From Hyalella azteca (Eukaryota > Arthropoda > Malacostraca > Amphipoda > Hyalellidae), in NCBI RefSeq assembly GCF_000764305.2, contig NW_025933462.1, forward strand, positions 124,418 through 188,417: DNA of 64,000 bases, read 5' to 3'. Below are positions 60,771 to 64,000 of the stretch, in pieces. Under the pieces are notes generated by a model. It was not told the DNA's origin. It saw nothing but the letters and a program-made list of their open reading frames with translations, and did not search any database. The stretch's first letter is position 1; every line of letters begins with the position of its first letter. The translations under genes were made by a program, and so were the position numbers.

Positions 60771-62316
60771 GTGAAGTTAGATGTAAAGTAATGTATATAT
60801 GCCTTTAGGTCAGGAAATAACACGGTCATCATCTCCGCTCTGGACAGTTGCAGACAGCCAGATGAAGGCAATGAAATAGTTTCTTCTTTATCTCGCCCAT
60901 CTGCTTGAGCTAAAAAACGCTTAAAGTATATGTTTTAAATGTTCATTTGGAGTGAAATTTACTTTGAATAAATTAAAGAATTTTTAAAATCCTCATGGGA
61001 TTTTGACGTTAACAGTCGATGAAAATGTTCTTATCTAAATTTCAGTAATCATAATTCTTCTCATGCTTATTCTTTACGAGAAATCCTTGTAGTTCATTGC
61101 TCGAACGCCGCATTTCGTATCCTGCAAGTAAAGGATCTTGATTGCGCTTGCCGCCGTAATTGAATTTTAATGGAGAAACAACCCTGCTCTCAGTGCGCCT
61201 CACCACCGCCCGACAAGGCGATATGTGTAACGAGAAGGTAATTTAATGGCAATAACGTTTGCAGTTGTTCATCTAGTGTTGCTCGATGTTCAGGAGGAAC
61301 CCATTTAGAGGTTAAGCCCTATCGATAGAAGGCCTTATGCGTCGGCTGAAGTGAAGCTCGCTGTAGAAACGTGCTGCTCGTAACACACGCAATGAAATGC
61401 CCGATGAGGCAACGATTAGCAGCAGATGAGGTCCTCGTTGTAACACCTCGACTGCATACTTGCTCAGCTTCATACTTCACTGCCCGCTCTATTGATTCAA
61501 ATCAGCTGTAAATGATCGCGCCAGCAACTTCAATCAAAGAGGCGCCTCTTGCATGATTGTGAGTGTCAAGTGATAGATTTATGGTTGCGCATCGCGGCAG
61601 GCTTTTGTTCTCAACGAAGTGTGAAGAACCGAGTGGATGATCGAGCTGCTTGGGCCGGCCGGCCGGTCCATGATCCTCGTGAAACTGCAGATGAACTCTC
61701 ACTTCATGACACGGACTCTCGAGTGCTGTTCTCATTGAAATTATTGAAGACAGAGCCAAAACTTGGTAAATTTATAGACTTACTGATTTATTTTTCACTT
61801 TACGATCTTGCTAGGCGTTTTATAACAACAGCCACTATGCAAAATTGAGAAAGTTAGCCAAAAAAATTAAATAAATGATACACATGCGTCCCTTATATAT
61901 AGCGAGAATAGCATATGTCTCAACATCTCAACTGCCAATCCTCACATAAAAATCTGCTGTTGCAGAATAAGTACTCGTATGTGACTATTTAGAACTGATA
62001 TGAATAAATTCCACACTAGTCTAGAAAGCATGGAATAGGAGAAGGCGCAGTATTGGAGTAGAGAAAACTTTGAATAGAATACTGACGCTATATAATAAGA
62101 ACAGAAGAAATGCCTTTAGTTAAAATTTAGTTCGATAACATGAAAATCAAAAGCAAATAAATCCTAAGTGGCGTTAATTTCCTGTAAAGACTTCCTACTG
62201 AACACGGAACGAGATTACAAACGAATCACCGAGAATTTCCAAGTACCTAAAAATCCAATTTTTTTCTGTGCTGCAATTTTTTCCTATCGTCGAGAAAAAA
62301 ATTGTATTCTTCTCAA
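60771..62316. other. No gene seen
   Basis: Overlapping frames on both strands at 61502-61848 are of background type. No repeat or RNA gene is evident. Confidence 0.4.
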
Positions 62317-62520
62317 ATGATGACCTCGTCTGAAGGAGATCCTTATGATGATGACCTCGTCTGAAGGGGATCCTTATGATGATGACCTCGTCTGAAGGAG
62401 ATCCTTATGATGATGATGACCTCGTCTGAAGGAGATCCTTATGATGATGACCTCGTCTGAAGGAGATCCTTATGATGATGACCTCGTCTGAAGGAGATCC
62501 TTATGACCTCGTCTGAAGCA
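62317..62520 (+). repeat. 31 bp minisatellite, about seven copies
   Basis: Units of GATGATGACCTCGTCTGAAG followed by GAGATCCTTAT. One unit carries an extra GAT and the last lacks it, showing slippage of the GAT triplet inside the unit. Confidence 0.9.
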
Positions 62521-64000
62521 GTTCCTTGTGGTTAGTCAAAAAATACAGAGCGGTCAACTTTTTTGACCAAGATTTCGTGTGCTGTAATGTTCAGTTGACT
62601 GATCAGTTAGGGGACGAGACTGATTGAATTAGTCCTCCCTTTGAACACCCTTCATATATCGTCCGATAAGCTGTAATAAACGGACGCCACAAAATGAAAT
62701 AGTGCTCCCTTAAATACCCATCAATTCTAATACAGGCCGATCAACTGTTATAAACGAACGTCACTAGATGATATAGTGACCTCTTAAACAACTATCAAAT
62801 AAAATTTAGCTAACCAACTTGCCTATTTATAATGCGAATGTCATCTTTTATAATGGTACGCAAAATAATATACTGATATTTTTCACGGTATTTATTTATT
62901 CATTTGCTTTGCCGCAAACTGTTATGATTTTAATAAAAAAATGAACGTCGCGTAATAGTTTTTGCTTCTACGGGTGAATGTTGTAAATTGCACAAATTTT
63001 TCACTTAAATAATTTTTCACTTAAATTTAACTTTCATGCTAAATTTTGCGATAAACCTTAACAAATAATTCGCTTAGTACATATAAGGTTGCAAAAAAAA
63101 TTATTAATGTTTATTTTGTTACGCAACAAATCGATACGCAATTTTTTTGTATCTAATTAAATGTTGCAAAAATTTGTAAAAATGGCTTGTTTCAGTTTTA
63201 TATATGAAAAAATGTTACAAATCTCATGAAATACTTTAATTATTGATTATTACTTTTAAATTTCGAATTAATCTGCAGGAATACTTCAGTTGTCACAATT
63301 TATTGTTTCTTAAGCTAGAATGTAATTTAAATAAATTTAAAATCCTGTAACGTCTAAAAAATATCCTAACACTTTCAGTATTCGATTGAAATTTTCCTAG
63401 ACGGATCACAATACGTTATTGTAGGTCGACGACCGTAGACTTTATTGGATGTCTCTCCTACTGAAGGTGATCAAAAGGCCGTGTGGTCCCCTGCTTTGTT
63501 GAAACCAATTGCCGGAGCCGAAAACATTTGAGTTACCCACACACAGTGTCGTTGAGAGCTCGAACAAAGCATCGCGGCATGAGGTGCGCTTCAAATTTGA
63601 GCGTATGATAATAAAACATTGCACTTATCCTGTAGTTTAGCCCCGCTGGCGCTCGCTATCAATATGTTTGGAGTGAAACGCTGTATTTTCCACGACGTTC
63701 CCACCCACATTGCTGCGTTGAGCATCACGTCTCTTGCATAATGAAGATAACGTGGCTGGGTAAGGGTATTCGACCACCGCTGTCTTTAAAAGTTCACGTT
63801 TGATTCTTAAATGTGGCTGAAAATACGCATTAAGAATTTTACATAGCAAGGTATGTTTTAATAGCACTTTGAATTGTGTATTTAAATACAACAAGAGGTT
63901 GCAACCATTACTCTCGTTAAGAGTCGTATGCAAATATAAAAAATTACAGATAAAATATCTTCCAACTTTGTGCGGATAATCGAACGGACAAATGCGAGCT
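62521..64000. other. No gene seen
   Basis: Very AT-rich to about 63400, then mixed composition. No coding or repeat structure that I can support. Confidence 0.4.

Noticed and set aside
42123..62520. Regular arrays considered as CRISPR
   Set aside because: The repeats are directly adjacent without unique spacers, and the genome is eukaryotic. They are minisatellites.

Overview
The window is nuclear DNA from an animal, most likely an arthropod and probably a crustacean. The organism call is inference. It rests on intron-rich genes with GT/AG introns, an ISD11 (LYRM4) gene, an arthropod-style C2H2 zinc-finger gene, AT-rich intergenic DNA, tRNA-derived SINEs, LINE 3' fragments and many minisatellites. 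There are no operons or prokaryotic signals.

All four genes I can support lie in the first 28.5 kb. (1) A nine-exon + strand gene (coding 3843-10573) encodes a zinc-finger protein of about 1,380 residues with five tandem C2H2 fingers, a detached sixth finger and an acidic tail. Every junction keeps frame and the coding length divides by three. (2) A minus strand gene (three 3' exons, 15242-15988) encodes a small protein with one hydrophobic hairpin, tentatively Stum/SPEC3-like; its 5' exon was not found. (3) A minus strand three-exon gene (19032-20867) encodes an 88-residue ISD11/LYRM4 homologue, the LYR-motif partner of the mitochondrial cysteine desulfurase in Fe-S cluster assembly. (4) A + strand six-exon gene (24046-28486) encodes a basic, proline/serine-rich protein of 491 residues that I do not recognise. 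Genes 1 and 2 converge, while genes 3 and 4 diverge around a repeat-filled 3.2 kb spacer. They look functionally unrelated.

Between and after the genes are repeats. At 22.2-23.5 kb there are stacked SINEs and LINE remnants. At 29.7-34.8 kb a diverged tandem duplication has a single N at its junction, and one copy carries a 733 bp piggyBac-like MITE whose empty site survives in the other copy. At 35.4-35.8 kb a 395 bp inverted-repeat element is flanked by a 12 bp direct repeat. From 36 to 64 kb I see no convincing gene. That stretch holds minisatellites (periods 16, 18, 28, 29, 31, 32 and 47 bp) and two tandem duplications of about 0.5 kb.

The observations most worth following are the 62 bp triplication of a splice-donor region in the zinc-finger gene, a shared 18 bp core box in SINE-like repeats across the window, the filled/empty MITE site pair, and the Penelope/hammerhead-like inverted-repeat element.
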